A stretch of DNA of 64,000 nucleotides from positions 124,001 to 188,000 of the forward strand of contig NZ_FNDS01000001.1 in assembly GCF_900099785.1 (NCBI RefSeq), written 5' to 3'. A program made the position numbers and the translations under genes. The DNA comes from Pseudomonas panipatensis. GTDB taxonomy: Bacteria > Pseudomonadota > Gammaproteobacteria > Pseudomonadales > Pseudomonadaceae. The notes under the pieces are model-generated. The model had not been told where the DNA came from and searched no databases. It saw nothing but the letters and a program-made list of their open reading frames with translations. Below are positions 30,291-41,067 of the stretch, piece after piece (positions within the stretch are counted from its first letter, which is position 1; each line of letters begins with the position of its first letter).

Positions 30291-31289
30291 GTGCGCCAGC
30301 CCTTCTTCCTTCTGCTCGGCCTTTGCGCCAGCCTGCCGGCCTGGGGGCTCACCTTCCAGACGCGCCTGGAGAATGCCCAGTGGACAGCGGCAGGCGATCA
30401 GTTCGAGTGCCGTCTGTCGCAGCAAGTGGCCGGTTTCGGAGTCGGTGAGTTCGTCTGGCGCGCCGGCGAGCAACCGACCTTCCGCCTCAAGCCGCAGCAA
30501 GCATGGCTCGGCCGTGGCTCGGCGACCCTGCTGGCCGCCGCCGCGCCCTGGCGCCCGGGGCAGGGCGATATCAACCTGGGATCGGTTCCGGTGGTCGCCG
30601 GCGAGGTGCCGTTCAACAGCAGCCAGCAGCAGGCCGGACGTTTGCTCAGCGGGTTGCTGGAGGGGCGCAGCCCGGAGGTGCGGCATCGCACGGAAAGCGG
30701 CGAGAGCCTGCTGGTGCGCCTGCTGCCGACGCGCTTCGCCGACGGTTATGCACAGCTGCAGGGCTGCTCGGCAAAGATGCTGCCGGTCAATTTCGAGCAG
30801 ATCCGCCAGGCCCAGGTCGGTTTCCCCGGCGGCGGTAGCGAACTCGATTCGCTGGCCCGCGCCAAGCTCGACATCATCCTGCAGTACCTCAAGGCCGATC
30901 CCTCGGTGAACCACCTCGAGCTGGACGGCCATTCCGACAACAGCGGCAATCGCCTGAGCAATCGCGACAACTCGCGGCGGCGTGCCGTCGCGGTGATGGA
31001 GTACCTCAAGGCCAATGGGGTGCCGGAAAGCCAGATCGTCGTGCGTTTCTACGGTGAACGCTATCCGCTGGTGAAGAACACTTCCGAAGCCAACCGGGCG
31101 CGCAATCGCCGGGTGACCGTGCACCTGTCGCGGGTGGCGGAGCCGGAAACGCCGCCACCGGCCGCAGCGCCCGCCACCACGCCTGCTCCCCAGGCAGCGC
31201 CGGCGGCCAAGGCGGCGCCAACGCCGGCTGTGCCACCCGCTGCGGCGCCTTCGCTCGGTCAGGGCAAAGCGGCGCCCAGCGGCGCTTAG
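30291..31289 (+). CDS. motY: Flagellar motor T-ring protein MotY-like
   Basis: About 332 residues from the GTG at 30291; another in-frame GTG at 30279 is possible. A signal peptide (FFLLLGLCASLPAWG) is followed by a MotY N-terminal domain that packs against the motor and an OmpA-type peptidoglycan-binding domain (about 180-290, HLELDGHSDNSGN and RNRRVTVHL). In Pseudomonas MotY is needed for stator function. The C-terminal 45 residues are an Ala/Pro-rich linker-like tail (PPPAAAPATTPAPQAAPAA), longer than expected. It is alone on its strand, facing away from pyrC. Confidence 0.85.
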   Translation: MRQPFFLLLGLCASLPAWGLTFQTRLENAQWTAAGDQFECRLSQQVAGFGVGEFVWRAGEQPTFRLKPQQAWLGRGSATLLAAAAPWRPGQGDINLGSVPVVAGEVPFNSSQQQAGRLLSGLLEGRSPEVRHRTESGESLLVRLLPTRFADGYAQLQGCSAKMLPVNFEQIRQAQVGFPGGGSELDSLARAKLDIILQYLKADPSVNHLELDGHSDNSGNRLSNRDNSRRRAVAVMEYLKANGVPESQIVVRFYGERYPLVKNTSEANRARNRRVTVHLSRVAEPETPPPAAAPATTPAPQAAPAAKAAPTPAVPPAAAPSLGQGKAAPSGA

Positions 31290-31308
31290 TCGCAGCCTTG
31301 ATCGGATT

Positions 31309-31350
31309 TGTCGCTTTGTCATCAAAAGCTGTCGCGCCTCTGTAATTTAC
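31309..31350 (+). promoter_or_regulatory. Tandem ArgR-like operator upstream of argG
   Basis: TGTCGC occurs at 31309-31314 and 31330-31335, exactly 21 bp apart. This matches the published P. aeruginosa ArgR half-site TGTCGC-N8-AA-N5, whose repeats are 21 bp long; the second copy has AA at the right place (31344-31345), the first CA. A possible -10 TAGAAT follows at 31364-31369, so bound ArgR would cover the -35 region and repress. Confidence 0.65.
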
Positions 31351-31406
31351 TTCGGGGCGGCAGTAGAATCGTGGGTTTTCGTGACAACCCCCCGTGGAGT
31401 GATGGC

Positions 31407-32624
<1,218 letters not shown>

Positions 32625-32649
32625 TAAGCTTGTCCGCCTGAGCCAGACG

Positions 32650-32673
32650 AACCCCGGCCACGAGCCGGGGTTT
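32650..32673 (+). terminator. Terminator of argG
   Basis: AACCCCGGC pairs with GCCGGGGTT around CACGA and is followed by TGCTTTTA. It begins 25 bp after the stop. Confidence 0.82.
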
Positions 32674-32716
32674 GCTTTTATGAGCCCGGAACAGGGCGAG
32701 ATGAGGAGACCACCCC

Positions 32717-33109
32717 ATGAGACTGCTGCACACCATGCTGCGCGTCGGCAACCTGGACACGTCCATCGCGTTCTACACCGAAGTTCTCGGCATGACCCTG
32801 CTGCGCCGCAAGGACTACCCGGACGGCCAGTTCACCCTGGCCTTCGTCGGCTACGGTGCCGAGGACGAGAACAGCGTCATCGAGTTGACCTACAACTGGG
32901 GCGTGGACAAGTACGAGCTGGGCACTGGCTACGGCCACATCGCCCTGGAAGTGGACGATGTCTACAAGGCCTGCGAAGACATCCGCTCGCGTGGCGGCAA
33001 GATCACCCGTGAGCCGGGGCCGATGAAACATGGTTCGAGCATCCTGGCCTTCGTCGAAGACCCGGACGGCTACAAGATCGAACTGCTCTCGCCGCAGCGC
33101 AAGGACTGA
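32717..33109 (+). CDS. gloA: Glyoxalase I (lactoylglutathione lyase)
   Basis: 130 residues. It isomerises the methylglyoxal-glutathione hemithioacetal to lactoylglutathione. The four metal ligands known from E. coli are all in register: His5, Glu56, His74 and Glu122. The short length is that of the Ni-dependent bacterial class. A GAGGAGACC ribosome site precedes the ATG, and a terminator follows at 33150. Confidence 0.97.
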   Translation: MRLLHTMLRVGNLDTSIAFYTEVLGMTLLRRKDYPDGQFTLAFVGYGAEDENSVIELTYNWGVDKYELGTGYGHIALEVDDVYKACEDIRSRGGKITREPGPMKHGSSILAFVEDPDGYKIELLSPQRKD

Positions 33110-33149
33110 GGCGGGCGTCGCCCCGCCAGGTCGGTTCGGCCCATAAGAC

Positions 33150-33176
33150 AAAGCCCCGCCAATTGCGGGGCTTTTC
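33150..33176 (+). terminator. Terminator of gloA
   Basis: AAGCCCCGC pairs with GCGGGGCTT around CAATT with a T run. It lies between gloA and the convergent small gene, so it may serve both. Confidence 0.9.
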
Positions 33177-33191
33177 ATGCGGGGTGCTGTT

Positions 33192-33374
33192 TCAGAGATC
33201 GAAATCGTAATCGGACAGCTGGCGTTGCAGGCGGCGTTCTTCGAGGTAGTTGTCGATGATGCGGCGTTTGGTCAGGTTGGTCTTGGCGACCTCCGCGGCG
33301 GCTTCGACGCTGTCGTCGGCTTCCTCGACGGTCACATCGTCCTCGAGTTCGAGGTCTTCTTTCTCTTTAGCCAT
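33192..33374 (-). CDS. PA3496-family small acidic protein
   Basis: 60 residues from the ATG at 33374. The N-terminal half is very acidic (EKEDLELEDDVTVEEADDSVE) and the C-terminal half basic and helical (KRRIIDNYLEERRLQRQLSDYD). It matches my memory of the Pseudomonas PA3496 family, described as putative envelope-integrity proteins, and it sits one gene from nth as in PAO1. A GTG three codons earlier is an alternative start. No membrane segment is visible, so the envelope role is not evident from sequence. Confidence 0.75.
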   Translation of the reverse strand: MAKEKEDLELEDDVTVEEADDSVEAAAEVAKTNLTKRRIIDNYLEERRLQRQLSDYDFDL

Positions 33375-33482
33375 AACGATCACTCCAACGTGCGGGGTGT
33401 GCTTGGCGCCCCTTATATCGACAAAGAACCGGGCGGTAAAAAAGATTTTTTCAATGGATCGATAGCTATTTCAGTGTAGCAA

Positions 33483-34121
33483 TCAATCGTCCGAGGTCTT
33501 GTCCTTGTATTCGCACAGATCCTCGATCCGACAACTGCCGCACTGCGGCTTGCGCGCCTTGCAGACGTAGCGGCCGTGCAGGATCAGCCAGTGGTGGGCA
33601 TCGAGCAGGTATTCCTTGGGGACGAACTTGATCAGCTTCTTTTCTACTTCGAGCACGTTCTTCCCGGGGGCGATGCCGGTACGGTTGGCGACCCGGAAGA
33701 TGTGCGTGTCGACTGCCATGGTCAGTTGGCGGAAGGCGGTGTTCAGCACCACGTTGGCGGTCTTGCGGCCGACCCCGGGCAGGGCTTCCAGGTCTTCGCG
33801 CCGTTCCGGCACCTGGCTGCCGTGCTTCTCGACGAGGATGCGGCAGGTCTCGATGACGTTCTTCGCCTTGCTGTTGAACAGGCCGATGGTCTTGATGTAC
33901 TCGGAGAGTCCCTCGACGCCCAGGGCGTGGATGGCTTCCGGGGTATTCGCCACCGGGTAGAGCCTGGCCGTGGCCTTGTTGACGCTGACGTCGGTGGCCT
34001 GGGCCGAGAGGATCACGGCGATCAGCAGCTCGAAGGGGCTGGAGTAGGCCAGCTCGGTCTTCGGCTCGGGGTTGTCTTCGTGCAGACGGCGGAAAATCTC
34101 CGCGCGTTTGGCGGCATTCAT
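33483..34121 (-). CDS. nth: Endonuclease III
   Basis: 212 residues from the ATG at 34121. This DNA glycosylase/AP lyase acts on oxidised pyrimidines. The helix-hairpin-helix [12 protein letters not shown] carries the catalytic Lys, [11 protein letters not shown] the catalytic Asp, and C-x6-C-x2-C-x5-C near the C terminus (about 187-203) binds [4Fe-4S]. It overlaps rnfE by 4 bp and is the last gene of the rnf operon; nth follows rnf in many gammaproteobacteria. Confidence 0.97.
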   Translation of the reverse strand: MNAAKRAEIFRRLHEDNPEPKTELAYSSPFELLIAVILSAQATDVSVNKATARLYPVANTPEAIHALGVEGLSEYIKTIGLFNSKAKNVIETCRILVEKHGSQVPERREDLEALPGVGRKTANVVLNTAFRQLTMAVDTHIFRVANRTGIAPGKNVLEVEKKLIKFVPKEYLLDAHHWLILHGRYVCKARKPQCGSCRIEDLCEYKDKTSDD

Positions 34122-34828
34122 TCGATCACTCCGGTGACGCGGACGCGCTGGCGCTGGCTCGCGGGTTGCTCGCCCGCCTGCGCCTTGGCGCGTTCCGCCA
34201 GGCTTTGGTCGATTCGGTTCTTCATGGCGATCAGCAGGCCCAGCACGAGGAAGGCGCCGGGCGGCAGCACCGCCAGCAGGAAGCCCTGGTAGTGCGGCAG
34301 TAGCTGGATCTTCCAGTTCGCCGCGGCAGGACCGAACAGCAGTTGCATGTCGGCCAGCAGGGTGCCGTGGCCGATCAGCTCGCGCAGGCTGCCCACGGCG
34401 AGCAGCACCAGGGCGAAGCCGGCGCCGGTCATCAGCCCATCGAAGGCGGCGCGGGCCACGCCGTTGCGCGCGGCGAAGGCTTCGGCGCGGCCGAGGATCA
34501 CGCAGTTGGTGGTGATCAGCGGAATGAAGATGCCGAGAATCTGGTACAGCTCGTAGGTCCAGGCCTGCATCAGCAGCTCGATGCAGGTCGTCAGCGCGGC
34601 GATGATCAGCACGAACACCGGTAGCCGCACGGCCTCGCTCAGCGAGCGGCGGATCAGCGATATCGCGGCATTCGAGCAGGCCAGGACGAGCAGGGTGGCC
34701 AGGCCCAGGCCGAGGGCGTTGACCATGGAGTTGCTGGTGCCCAGCAGGGGGCAGAGGCCGAGCAGCTGGACCAGGCCGGGGTTGTTCTTCCACAGCCCCT
34801 GCAGGGCGATTTCGCGGTAGCTGTTCAT
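34118..34828 (-). CDS. rnfE: Rnf electron transport complex subunit E
   Basis: 236 residues with about six membrane helices ([39 protein letters not shown]). It is homologous to RnfA/NqrD-type membrane subunits that share an intramembrane Fe-S site. A Gln/Arg-rich cytoplasmic tail ends the protein. It overlaps rnfG and nth by 4 bp each. Confidence 0.95.
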   Translation of the reverse strand: MNSYREIALQGLWKNNPGLVQLLGLCPLLGTSNSMVNALGLGLATLLVLACSNAAISLIRRSLSEAVRLPVFVLIIAALTTCIELLMQAWTYELYQILGIFIPLITTNCVILGRAEAFAARNGVARAAFDGLMTGAGFALVLLAVGSLRELIGHGTLLADMQLLFGPAAANWKIQLLPHYQGFLLAVLPPGAFLVLGLLIAMKNRIDQSLAERAKAQAGEQPASQRQRVRVTGVIE

Positions 34829-35478
34829 GGGGCATTGCCTCCCGCGGCCGGCGCCAGCAGTTCGGCCTGGTGCGCGTCGAAGTATTGCAGCGCCTTGTGC
34901 GTGGCCTTGACCACGGCGCGTGGGGTGATGGTGGCGCCGGCGAACTGGTCGAACTGGCCGCCGTCTTTCTTCACCTGCCAGCCGGTGTCGTCGGGGGACT
35001 TCAGGCTACGGCCATCGAAGCCGTGCAGCCAGTCGCTCTTGCTGGTTTCGATGCGGTCGCCCAGGCCCGGGGTTTCCTTGTGCGAGACCACCCGCACGCC
35101 GAGCAGGCGGCCTTCGGCGCTGACCCCGACGAGCAGATGGATGGCGCCGCTGTAGCCGTCCGGCGCGGTGGCCGGGAGGATCACCGCGGTGGCGCGGCCG
35201 TGCAGGCGGGCGACGAAGGCATCGGTCGGCTCGGGCTTGCCCAGCAGTTTGGGATCGAAGACGCGCAGCGGCTGGTCCAGCGGGTGGTTGTCATAGCTGC
35301 CGGCCGGCAGCAGCTCCAGCAACAGACGACCGCGGGCTTCACGCTGGGAGGCGTCGATGCGCGCTCGCGTCAGCTGCTCGACCAGCGCGACCAGGCCGAC
35401 GCAGATCACCGCGAAGAGTCCGAGGATCAGCGCGTTCTTCAGCATCGAGCGGCGGGCTTGCGGGAGGACATCGCTCAT
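34825..35478 (-). CDS. rnfG: Rnf electron transport complex subunit G
   Basis: 217 residues: one N-terminal membrane anchor (about 13-30) and a periplasmic FMN domain. The covalent flavin attachment motif appears as [10 protein letters not shown], the second Thr being the expected FMN ester site. It shuttles electrons within the ferredoxin:NAD+ oxidoreductase that pumps ions across the membrane. Confidence 0.94.
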   Translation of the reverse strand: MSDVLPQARRSMLKNALILGLFAVICVGLVALVEQLTRARIDASQREARGRLLLELLPAGSYDNHPLDQPLRVFDPKLLGKPEPTDAFVARLHGRATAVILPATAPDGYSGAIHLLVGVSAEGRLLGVRVVSHKETPGLGDRIETSKSDWLHGFDGRSLKSPDDTGWQVKKDGGQFDQFAGATITPRAVVKATHKALQYFDAHQAELLAPAAGGNAP

Positions 35479-35479
35479 C

Positions 35480-36517
35480 TCATTCCCCCAGCTTGAAGCC
35501 GCGCCTGGGCTTCTTGTGGCCGTAGGTACGCGGCCGCGTGTAGTAGTCGATGGTCGGTGCCGCCAGGTTCATCAACAGCACGGCGAAGGCCACGCCGTCC
35601 GGGTAGCCGCCCCAGGCGCGGATGACATAGGTGATGATCCCCACGCCGATGCCGAAGACCAGCCGCCCGCGGGTGCTGGTGGCGCCGGACACCGGGTCGG
35701 TGACGATGAAAAAGGCGCCGAGCATGCTCGCCCCGCTGAACAGGTGGAACAGCGGCGAGCCGTGGGAGTCCGAGCCGGAGCCGTTCCAGAACAGCAGGCT
35801 CATGACGAACAGGCCGGCGAGCATGCCGGCCGGTGCGTGCCAGGTGAACAGCTTGCGCCAGAGCAGGAACAGGCCGCCGGCGAGGAAGGCCAGGTTGACC
35901 AGTTCGGCGCCGCGCGCACCGACGTGGCCGAACGTCGTGCTCTGCCGCAGCAGTTCGTCGATGGTCAGGCTTTTGTTGTTCTTCAGCACGTCGAGGGCCG
36001 TGGCCCCGGCCCAGGCATCCGGCTGCGACCCGGCCAGACCGAAGATCCGCGCCAGGCCATCGACCAGGCCCAGGCTGGCCTCGGGGCTGGGCCAACGGGT
36101 CATTTCCAGGGGGAAGGAGACCAGCACCACGACGTAGCCGAGCATCGCCGGGTTGAATGGGTTTTGCCCGAGGCCGCCATACAGGTGCTTGCCGAACACC
36201 AGGGCGAACGCGGTGGCGATCAGGCTCAGCCACCAGGGCGCATAGGGCGGCAGGGCCAGGGCCAGGAGCACCGCGCTGACCAGGGCGCTGCCGTCTTGCA
36301 GGAAGGGCGCCAGCGGACGCTTGCGCAGCCACAGCATCAGCGCTTCGCAACCCAGCGCGACGGCTGAGCACCAGAGCAGGTTGAACAGCGGGCCGACGCC
36401 GTACAGGGCGATCAGCGCCAGCGCGCCCGGCACGCAGGCAGCGAGCACTTGCAGCATGACGGTCTGCGTGCGATTGCCGCCGCTGGCATGGGGCGAGGTG
36501 ATGCGGGGCAGGGCCAT
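35480..36517 (-). CDS. rnfD: Rnf electron transport complex subunit D
   Basis: 345 residues with about nine or ten membrane helices. The FMN attachment motif is SGATST (in [14 protein letters not shown]). It is homologous to NqrB, the core of the ion-pumping channel. It starts 3 bp after the end of rnfC and stops just before rnfG. Confidence 0.95.
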   Translation of the reverse strand: MALPRITSPHASGGNRTQTVMLQVLAACVPGALALIALYGVGPLFNLLWCSAVALGCEALMLWLRKRPLAPFLQDGSALVSAVLLALALPPYAPWWLSLIATAFALVFGKHLYGGLGQNPFNPAMLGYVVVLVSFPLEMTRWPSPEASLGLVDGLARIFGLAGSQPDAWAGATALDVLKNNKSLTIDELLRQSTTFGHVGARGAELVNLAFLAGGLFLLWRKLFTWHAPAGMLAGLFVMSLLFWNGSGSDSHGSPLFHLFSGASMLGAFFIVTDPVSGATSTRGRLVFGIGVGIITYVIRAWGGYPDGVAFAVLLMNLAAPTIDYYTRPRTYGHKKPRRGFKLGE

Positions 36518-36520
36518 GGG

Positions 36521-38818
36521 TTACTCCGGGGCTCGCGCGGCGAGGGCGTGTTCGGCGTTGGCCAGGCGTTCGCGGGCGACGGCCAATCGCGCCGCGTCGG
36601 CGCCTTCGCGTTCGAGCTTCTTCAGGTCGGCGCGGGCATAGGCCAGTTCGGTCTTGAGCGCGCGAGTGGCTGCGTCCACCGGGCGCTTGTCGATGCGTTG
36701 CAGGTCGGGGGCCGGCTTGCCGCTGGCGTCCTCGGCGGCGTGCAGTTGCCGTTCGGCGTTGGCCAGGGCCTCGCGCAGGGGCGCCAGCTCGGCTTCATCG
36801 GCGCCCTGCCGTTCGGCCTTCTTCAGTTCGGCGCGGCGCGTGGCCAGGGCGATCTTGGCGTTTTTCAGGGCGGCGATGCCGGCGTTGTCCTCGCTCGGCT
36901 TGGCCGCTGTTGCCGCTTGCAGGACCTGCAGGTGTCGCTCGGCGCGCTCGGCGGCGTCGCGCAGTTGCGCCAGGCTCGCCTGTTGTGTGGCGTCGGGTGC
37001 CGTGCCGAAGGCCTGCTCGGATTTTTTCAGTTGCGCGCGGGCCATGGCGGCTTCGATCTTCGCCTTCTTCAGCGCCCCGTCATCCACCGCTGGAGCGCTG
37101 GATGGCGCCGCGCGCTCGACGGCTTCCGCGGCGGCCAGTGCGGCCTGCGCCTGCTCGGCGGCGGCGCGCAGGGAATCCACCTGGGCGCGCAGTGGCTCGC
37201 TATCGTGGGCGGCCAGTTGCTTCTCGGCCTTTTGCAGAGCCACCCGGGCCATGCTGGCGTCGATCTTCAGGCGCTTGAGGTGCTCGCCGGCGTTGCCCAG
37301 TGCCTTCTCCGCCTTGATCCGCTCGATGGCGGCCTGCGGCGCCTCCCGTGCGGGCGGCGCGGCCTGGCTTTCGCGGGCGCGCGCCGCGCGCTCCAGGCGC
37401 GCCTGGCGCTCCTCGGCCTTGCGTTGTTCTTCGCGACGCAGGCGCTCCTGGCGCTGCTCGAAGCGCAGGCGCGAATGCTCGGCCTTCTGTTGCTTGTGCT
37501 GCAACTCGCGGATGTCCGCCTTGGCCGCGCGGTAGTACTGCACCAGCGGGATGCTCGACGGGCAGACGTAGGCGCAGGCGCCACACTCGATGCAGTCGAA
37601 CAGGTGGTGCGCCCGCAGTTGTTCGTGGTCGCCGCCGCGGGCGAAGAAGTGCAGCTGCTGTGGCAGCAGGCTGGCCGGGCAGACCTGGGCGCAGTCGCCG
37701 CAGCGGATGCACGGCAGCGCCGGCGGTGGCGGCGGCAGTTCGGCGCGGCTGGCGGCGAGCAGGCAGTTGGCGGTCTTGATCAGCGGCGCGTGCAGCGACG
37801 GCAGGCTGAGCCCCATCAGCGGGCCGCCGAGGATCAGGCGGTCGAGCAGGGCGTGGTCCAGGCCGGCGAAGTCGAGCAGTTCGCCAATCGGCGTACCGAG
37901 CAGCGCCTCGACGTTCATCGGCCGCGCCAGGGCCGCGCCGGTGAGGGTGGTGATGCGCGAGATCAGCGGTTGCCCGAGCAGCACGGCATCGCGCACCGCT
38001 ACTGCCGTGGCGACGTTCACGCAGACCATGCCGATGTCCGCGGGCAGGCCGCCGCTGGGCACCTCGCGGCCGCTGAGGATCTGAATCAACTGGCGCTCGC
38101 CGCCGGATGGGTACTTGGTCGGGATCACCCGCAGGTCGAAGGCGCGCTCGCCGATGGCCTGGCGTAGCGCGGCGATGGCTTCGGGCTTGTCGTCCTCGAT
38201 GCCGATCAGCACCTGGCTGGGTTGCAGCAGGTGCGCCAGGATGTCGATGCCCTCGACCAGTTCGCTGGCGCGCTCGCGCATCAGCATGTCGTCGGCGCTG
38301 ATATAGGGCTCGCACTCGGCGCCATTGATGATCAGCGTGTGCAGGTCTTCGCTGGCGCGCGCAGCGAGCTTGGCGGCGGTGGGGAAGCCGGCGCCGCCGA
38401 GCCCGGCGATGCCGGCGCGGCGGATGCGCTCGAGCAGTTCGCCGGGCGTTTCGCCGCGGAAGTCGCTGCAGGGCGTGAGTGGCGCCCACTCTTCCAGTCC
38501 GTCCGTCTCGATCACGATGGCCATGACCGGCAGGCCGGACGGGTGGGGATAAGGTTGCTCGCCGATGGCGCTCACGCGGCCCGAGGTGGGCGCATGCAGG
38601 GCCGCGCTGATGGCGCTGCCGGCGTCGGCGATCAACTGGCCCTTGCGCACGCGCTGGCCGACGCTCACGCAGGGCAGGGCCGGGCTGCCGGTGTGCTGCT
38701 GCAGGGGCAGGATCAGGCGCGCCGGCAATGGCGCCTTGACGATGGCGCCGGCCGTGGACTGGCGCTTGTTGGCCGGCGGGTAGATGCCGCCGGGGAAGTC
38801 CTGGATGGGCGCGCTCAT
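36521..38818 (-). CDS. rnfC: Rnf electron transport complex subunit C, with repeat-bearing tail
   Basis: 765 residues from the ATG at 38818. N-terminal NADH/FMN-binding part ([11 protein letters not shown], about 130-140), then two [4Fe-4S] motifs [12 protein letters not shown] and [12 protein letters not shown] (about 375-425). The last 280 or so residues are an Ala/Lys/Glu-rich, probably coiled-coil region with four imperfect repeats. A long C-terminal extension is known in gammaproteobacterial RnfC. Start and stop overlap or abut the neighbours. Confidence 0.95.
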   Translation of the reverse strand: MSAPIQDFPGGIYPPANKRQSTAGAIVKAPLPARLILPLQQHTGSPALPCVSVGQRVRKGQLIADAGSAISAALHAPTSGRVSAIGEQPYPHPSGLPVMAIVIETDGLEEWAPLTPCSDFRGETPGELLERIRRAGIAGLGGAGFPTAAKLAARASEDLHTLIINGAECEPYISADDMLMRERASELVEGIDILAHLLQPSQVLIGIEDDKPEAIAALRQAIGERAFDLRVIPTKYPSGGERQLIQILSGREVPSGGLPADIGMVCVNVATAVAVRDAVLLGQPLISRITTLTGAALARPMNVEALLGTPIGELLDFAGLDHALLDRLILGGPLMGLSLPSLHAPLIKTANCLLAASRAELPPPPPALPCIRCGDCAQVCPASLLPQQLHFFARGGDHEQLRAHHLFDCIECGACAYVCPSSIPLVQYYRAAKADIRELQHKQQKAEHSRLRFEQRQERLRREEQRKAEERQARLERAARARESQAAPPAREAPQAAIERIKAEKALGNAGEHLKRLKIDASMARVALQKAEKQLAAHDSEPLRAQVDSLRAAAEQAQAALAAAEAVERAAPSSAPAVDDGALKKAKIEAAMARAQLKKSEQAFGTAPDATQQASLAQLRDAAERAERHLQVLQAATAAKPSEDNAGIAALKNAKIALATRRAELKKAERQGADEAELAPLREALANAERQLHAAEDASGKPAPDLQRIDKRPVDAATRALKTELAYARADLKKLEREGADAARLAVARERLANAEHALAARAPE
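36530..37340 (-). repeat. Four imperfect 45-60-residue repeats in the RnfC tail
   Basis: The units begin [60 protein letters not shown] and (shortened) [18 protein letters not shown]. Each is followed by a segment ending in an A-E-x-A/L-L helix. The periodicity is at protein level; the DNA has diverged. Such tails are variable among strains and predict helical rods facing the cytoplasm. Confidence 0.8.
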
Positions 38819-39381
38819 GCCGCCTGCCCCCGGTCGCTGGCGATCAGCTGCGCGCTGGGCAACGGCCATTTCCACTCGCGCACGCCCACCTCCAGGTCGC
38901 GCATTTCGATGCAATCCACCGGGCAGGGTTCGACGCAGAGGTCGCAGCCGGTGCATTCGCTGGCGATCACCGTGTGCATCTGCCGCGCCGCGCCGACGAT
39001 GGCGTCCACCGGGCAGGCCTGGATGCACTTGGTGCAGCCGATGCATTCGGCCTCGCGGATGAAGGCCACGCGCGGCGGGGTTTCCGCCGGCGCGTCCAGG
39101 GCCGGGGCCTCGACGTCGAGCAGGTCGGCGATGGCGGCAATGGTCGCGGCGCCGCCCGGCGGGCATTTGTTGATCGCGTCGCCCTGGGCGATGGCCTCGG
39201 CGTAGGGCTTGCAGCCGGCATAGCCGCACTGGCCGCACTGGGTCTGCGGCAACAGGGCGTTGACCTGCTCGGCCACCGGATCGCCATCGACCCGGAAGCG
39301 CACGGCGGCGTAGCCGAGCAGTGCGCCACAGGCCAGGCACAGCGCCAGCAGTACGCCGACCGCGAGCAGCAGGGTGGTCAT
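38815..39381 (-). CDS. rnfB: Rnf electron transport complex subunit B
   Basis: 188 residues from the ATG at 39381. An N-terminal membrane helix (about 3-25) is followed by the Fe-S domain [16 protein letters not shown]...CPPGG and two ferredoxin-type [4Fe-4S] motifs ([32 protein letters not shown]). It accepts electrons from ferredoxin. It overlaps rnfA and rnfC by 4 bp each. Confidence 0.96.
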   Translation of the reverse strand: MTTLLLAVGVLLALCLACGALLGYAAVRFRVDGDPVAEQVNALLPQTQCGQCGYAGCKPYAEAIAQGDAINKCPPGGAATIAAIADLLDVEAPALDAPAETPPRVAFIREAECIGCTKCIQACPVDAIVGAARQMHTVIASECTGCDLCVEPCPVDCIEMRDLEVGVREWKWPLPSAQLIASDRGQAA

Positions 39382-39962
39382 AGCTTGATCAGCCCGGCGA
39401 AGCCCATGAAGGCCAGCGACATCAACCCGGCGGTGATCATGCCGATCGCCGCGCCCTGGAACGGCTTGGGCACGTCGGCGATGGCGATGCGCTCGCGCAG
39501 GGCGGCGAACAGCACCAGCACCAGGGAGAAACCAAGGCCTGCGCCGAAGCCCTGGGCGGTGGACTGGAGGAAGCCGTACTCGGCCTTGTTGGCGTTGAGC
39601 AGGACGACGCCGAGGACGATGCAATTGGTGGTGATCAACGGCAGAAAGATGCCCAGCACGCGGTACAGCAGCGGGCTGGTCTTCTTCACCAGCAGTTCGG
39701 TGAACTGCACCACCACGGCGATCACCAGGATGAAGCCGATGGTGCGCAGGAACTCCAGGTCGAGCGGGCGCAGCACATAGCGCTGGAGGATGTAGCTGCA
39801 CACCGAGGCGAGGGTGAGGACGAAGGTGGTGGCCAGCGCCAGGCCGATGGCGCTCTCGATCTTCCGCGACACGCCCATGAACGGGCAGAGGCCGAGGAAC
39901 TGCACCAGGACGAAATTGTTGACCAGGATGGCGCTGATCAGGATCAGGACGAGTTCGCTCAT
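39378..39962 (-). CDS. rnfA: Rnf electron transport complex subunit A
   Basis: 194 residues with six membrane helices ([36 protein letters not shown]). First gene of rnfABCDGE-nth; every junction in the operon overlaps or nearly touches, implying one transcript. In gammaproteobacteria Rnf keeps the SoxR sensor reduced and powers reductive reactions. Confidence 0.96.
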   Translation of the reverse strand: MSELVLILISAILVNNFVLVQFLGLCPFMGVSRKIESAIGLALATTFVLTLASVCSYILQRYVLRPLDLEFLRTIGFILVIAVVVQFTELLVKKTSPLLYRVLGIFLPLITTNCIVLGVVLLNANKAEYGFLQSTAQGFGAGLGFSLVLVLFAALRERIAIADVPKPFQGAAIGMITAGLMSLAFMGFAGLIKL

Positions 39963-40005
39963 GACCGGGCTCCTCGGACCGGAATGCGCCGGATGCTGCG
40001 CATCG

Positions 40006-40317
40006 TCAGATTCCCGTGATCAGCAGGTCGATGGCGCTGATGATGTCCTGCCGCAGGTGGGCCAGGCTGCCCACGGGCTCGCCCAGGTCGCGGCGGGCGA
40101 TGCCGGCCATCTGCGGAGTCAGCAGCAGCAGTCTCTCCCCGTCCACGGTGACTTCCGGCATCAGCCGGCTGATGCCGCTCAGGCCCTTGCCGCGGCTGAG
40201 CGGGATCACTACACGGGTGTTCAGCGAGGCGAGCAGGTCGCTCTGCACGTCCAGCAGCAGCGGGATGTCCTCGCGACTGCGCGGGCTGGGATTGTGGTAC
40301 AGGTCGAACTGCTTCAT
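40006..40317 (-). CDS. ccdB: CcdB-family toxin
   Basis: 103 residues. The family core is recognisable: an N-terminal strand, [21 protein letters not shown] (about 20-40) and LTPQMAGI. CcdB poisons DNA gyrase through its last residues, Trp-Gly-Ile in the F-plasmid protein; here the end is ITGI, so Gly-Ile is kept but the Trp is replaced by Thr. It shares TGATG with ccdA. Only 43 bp separate it from rnfA downstream. Whether it still inhibits gyrase is uncertain. Confidence 0.88.
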   Translation of the reverse strand: MKQFDLYHNPSPRSREDIPLLLDVQSDLLASLNTRVVIPLSRGKGLSGISRLMPEVTVDGERLLLLTPQMAGIARRDLGEPVGSLAHLRQDIISAIDLLITGI

Positions 40318-40562
40318 CAGAAGCTCCGCAGGTCGTCGCTGAAGACGCCAGCGTCCTCGATATGCTGATTGTAGGCGTCGATGGCCTGGCGGTTCTGTTC
40401 CAGCCAGCGCTGCTCCATGCGTTCCCTGACCACGTCGGCCAGCGCTTCTTCGAGTACCGCCGAGAGGTTGACGTCGAGTTCCCGGGCCTGCTTCAGCAGG
40501 TCGCTGTTCAGGCTCAGGTTGGCGGCTTTCTTCGGGGCTAGGGGGTCGTAGGTCATGTGCAT
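40317..40562 (-). CDS. ccdA: CcdA-family antitoxin
   Basis: 81 residues from the ATG at 40562, which follows GGAGG at ideal spacing; ATG 40556 is an alternative. The N terminus (KKAANLSLNSDLLKQARELDVNLS) is the ribbon-helix-helix DNA-binding part, and the C terminus (RWLEQNRQAIDAYNQHIEDAGVFSDDLRSF) the toxin-neutralising tail typical of CcdA. It precedes ccdB in one operon, which should be autorepressed by the complex. Confidence 0.9.
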   Translation of the reverse strand: MHMTYDPLAPKKAANLSLNSDLLKQARELDVNLSAVLEEALADVVRERMEQRWLEQNRQAIDAYNQHIEDAGVFSDDLRSF

Positions 40563-40631
40563 GGAAACCTCCGAGGCGAATGCGCATAGGTTATGCGCAT
40601 CGTGTTGCGGGGGCAATGCGTGGATGAGCGC

Positions 40632-41030
40632 TCAGTACACCACGCAGGCGGCGTTGAGCAGGCCGAAGCTCAGCGAGCAGCCACCGAGGAACACGCCGTG
40701 GGCCAGGGTATCGTTGGCGATGCCCTGTTTGAGTTCCGGCACCAGGCGCGAAATGCCGAGGTAGACCAGCGCTTGCACCAGCATGGCGATCAGGCCCCAG
40801 AGCAGCATGTCGAGCAGGCTGACGCTGTTGGCGATGGCGCTCGCCAGCGGCAGGGCGAAGCCGAGCAGGGTGCCGACCAGCGCGGTCGCGGCGCTCAGGT
40901 TGCCCTGGCGGATCAGGCGTATTTCCGAATAGGGCGTCAGGCGGATGTAGAGGCTGGTGAACAGGCCGAACAGGCCGACGGCCACGGCCAGGTAGATCAG
41001 GAAGTTCGGCAGGGTGTGCAACAGGTCCAT
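40632..41030 (-). CDS. DUF350 family membrane protein (YjfL-like)
   Basis: 132 residues with four membrane helices (about 8-28, 50-70, 78-96, 110-130), the DUF350 pattern, including an early YIRLTPYSEI segment. The function is unknown. It lies 37 bp after the glutathionylspermidine-synthase-like gene; E. coli pairs the same families (yjfL with yjfM-yjfC), so the association is conserved. Confidence 0.85.
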   Translation of the reverse strand: MDLLHTLPNFLIYLAVAVGLFGLFTSLYIRLTPYSEIRLIRQGNLSAATALVGTLLGFALPLASAIANSVSLLDMLLWGLIAMLVQALVYLGISRLVPELKQGIANDTLAHGVFLGGCSLSFGLLNAACVVY

Positions 41031-41067
41031 GTGGGGTTCCCTCGCGGCGGCCATGGGCCGGCGCCTG

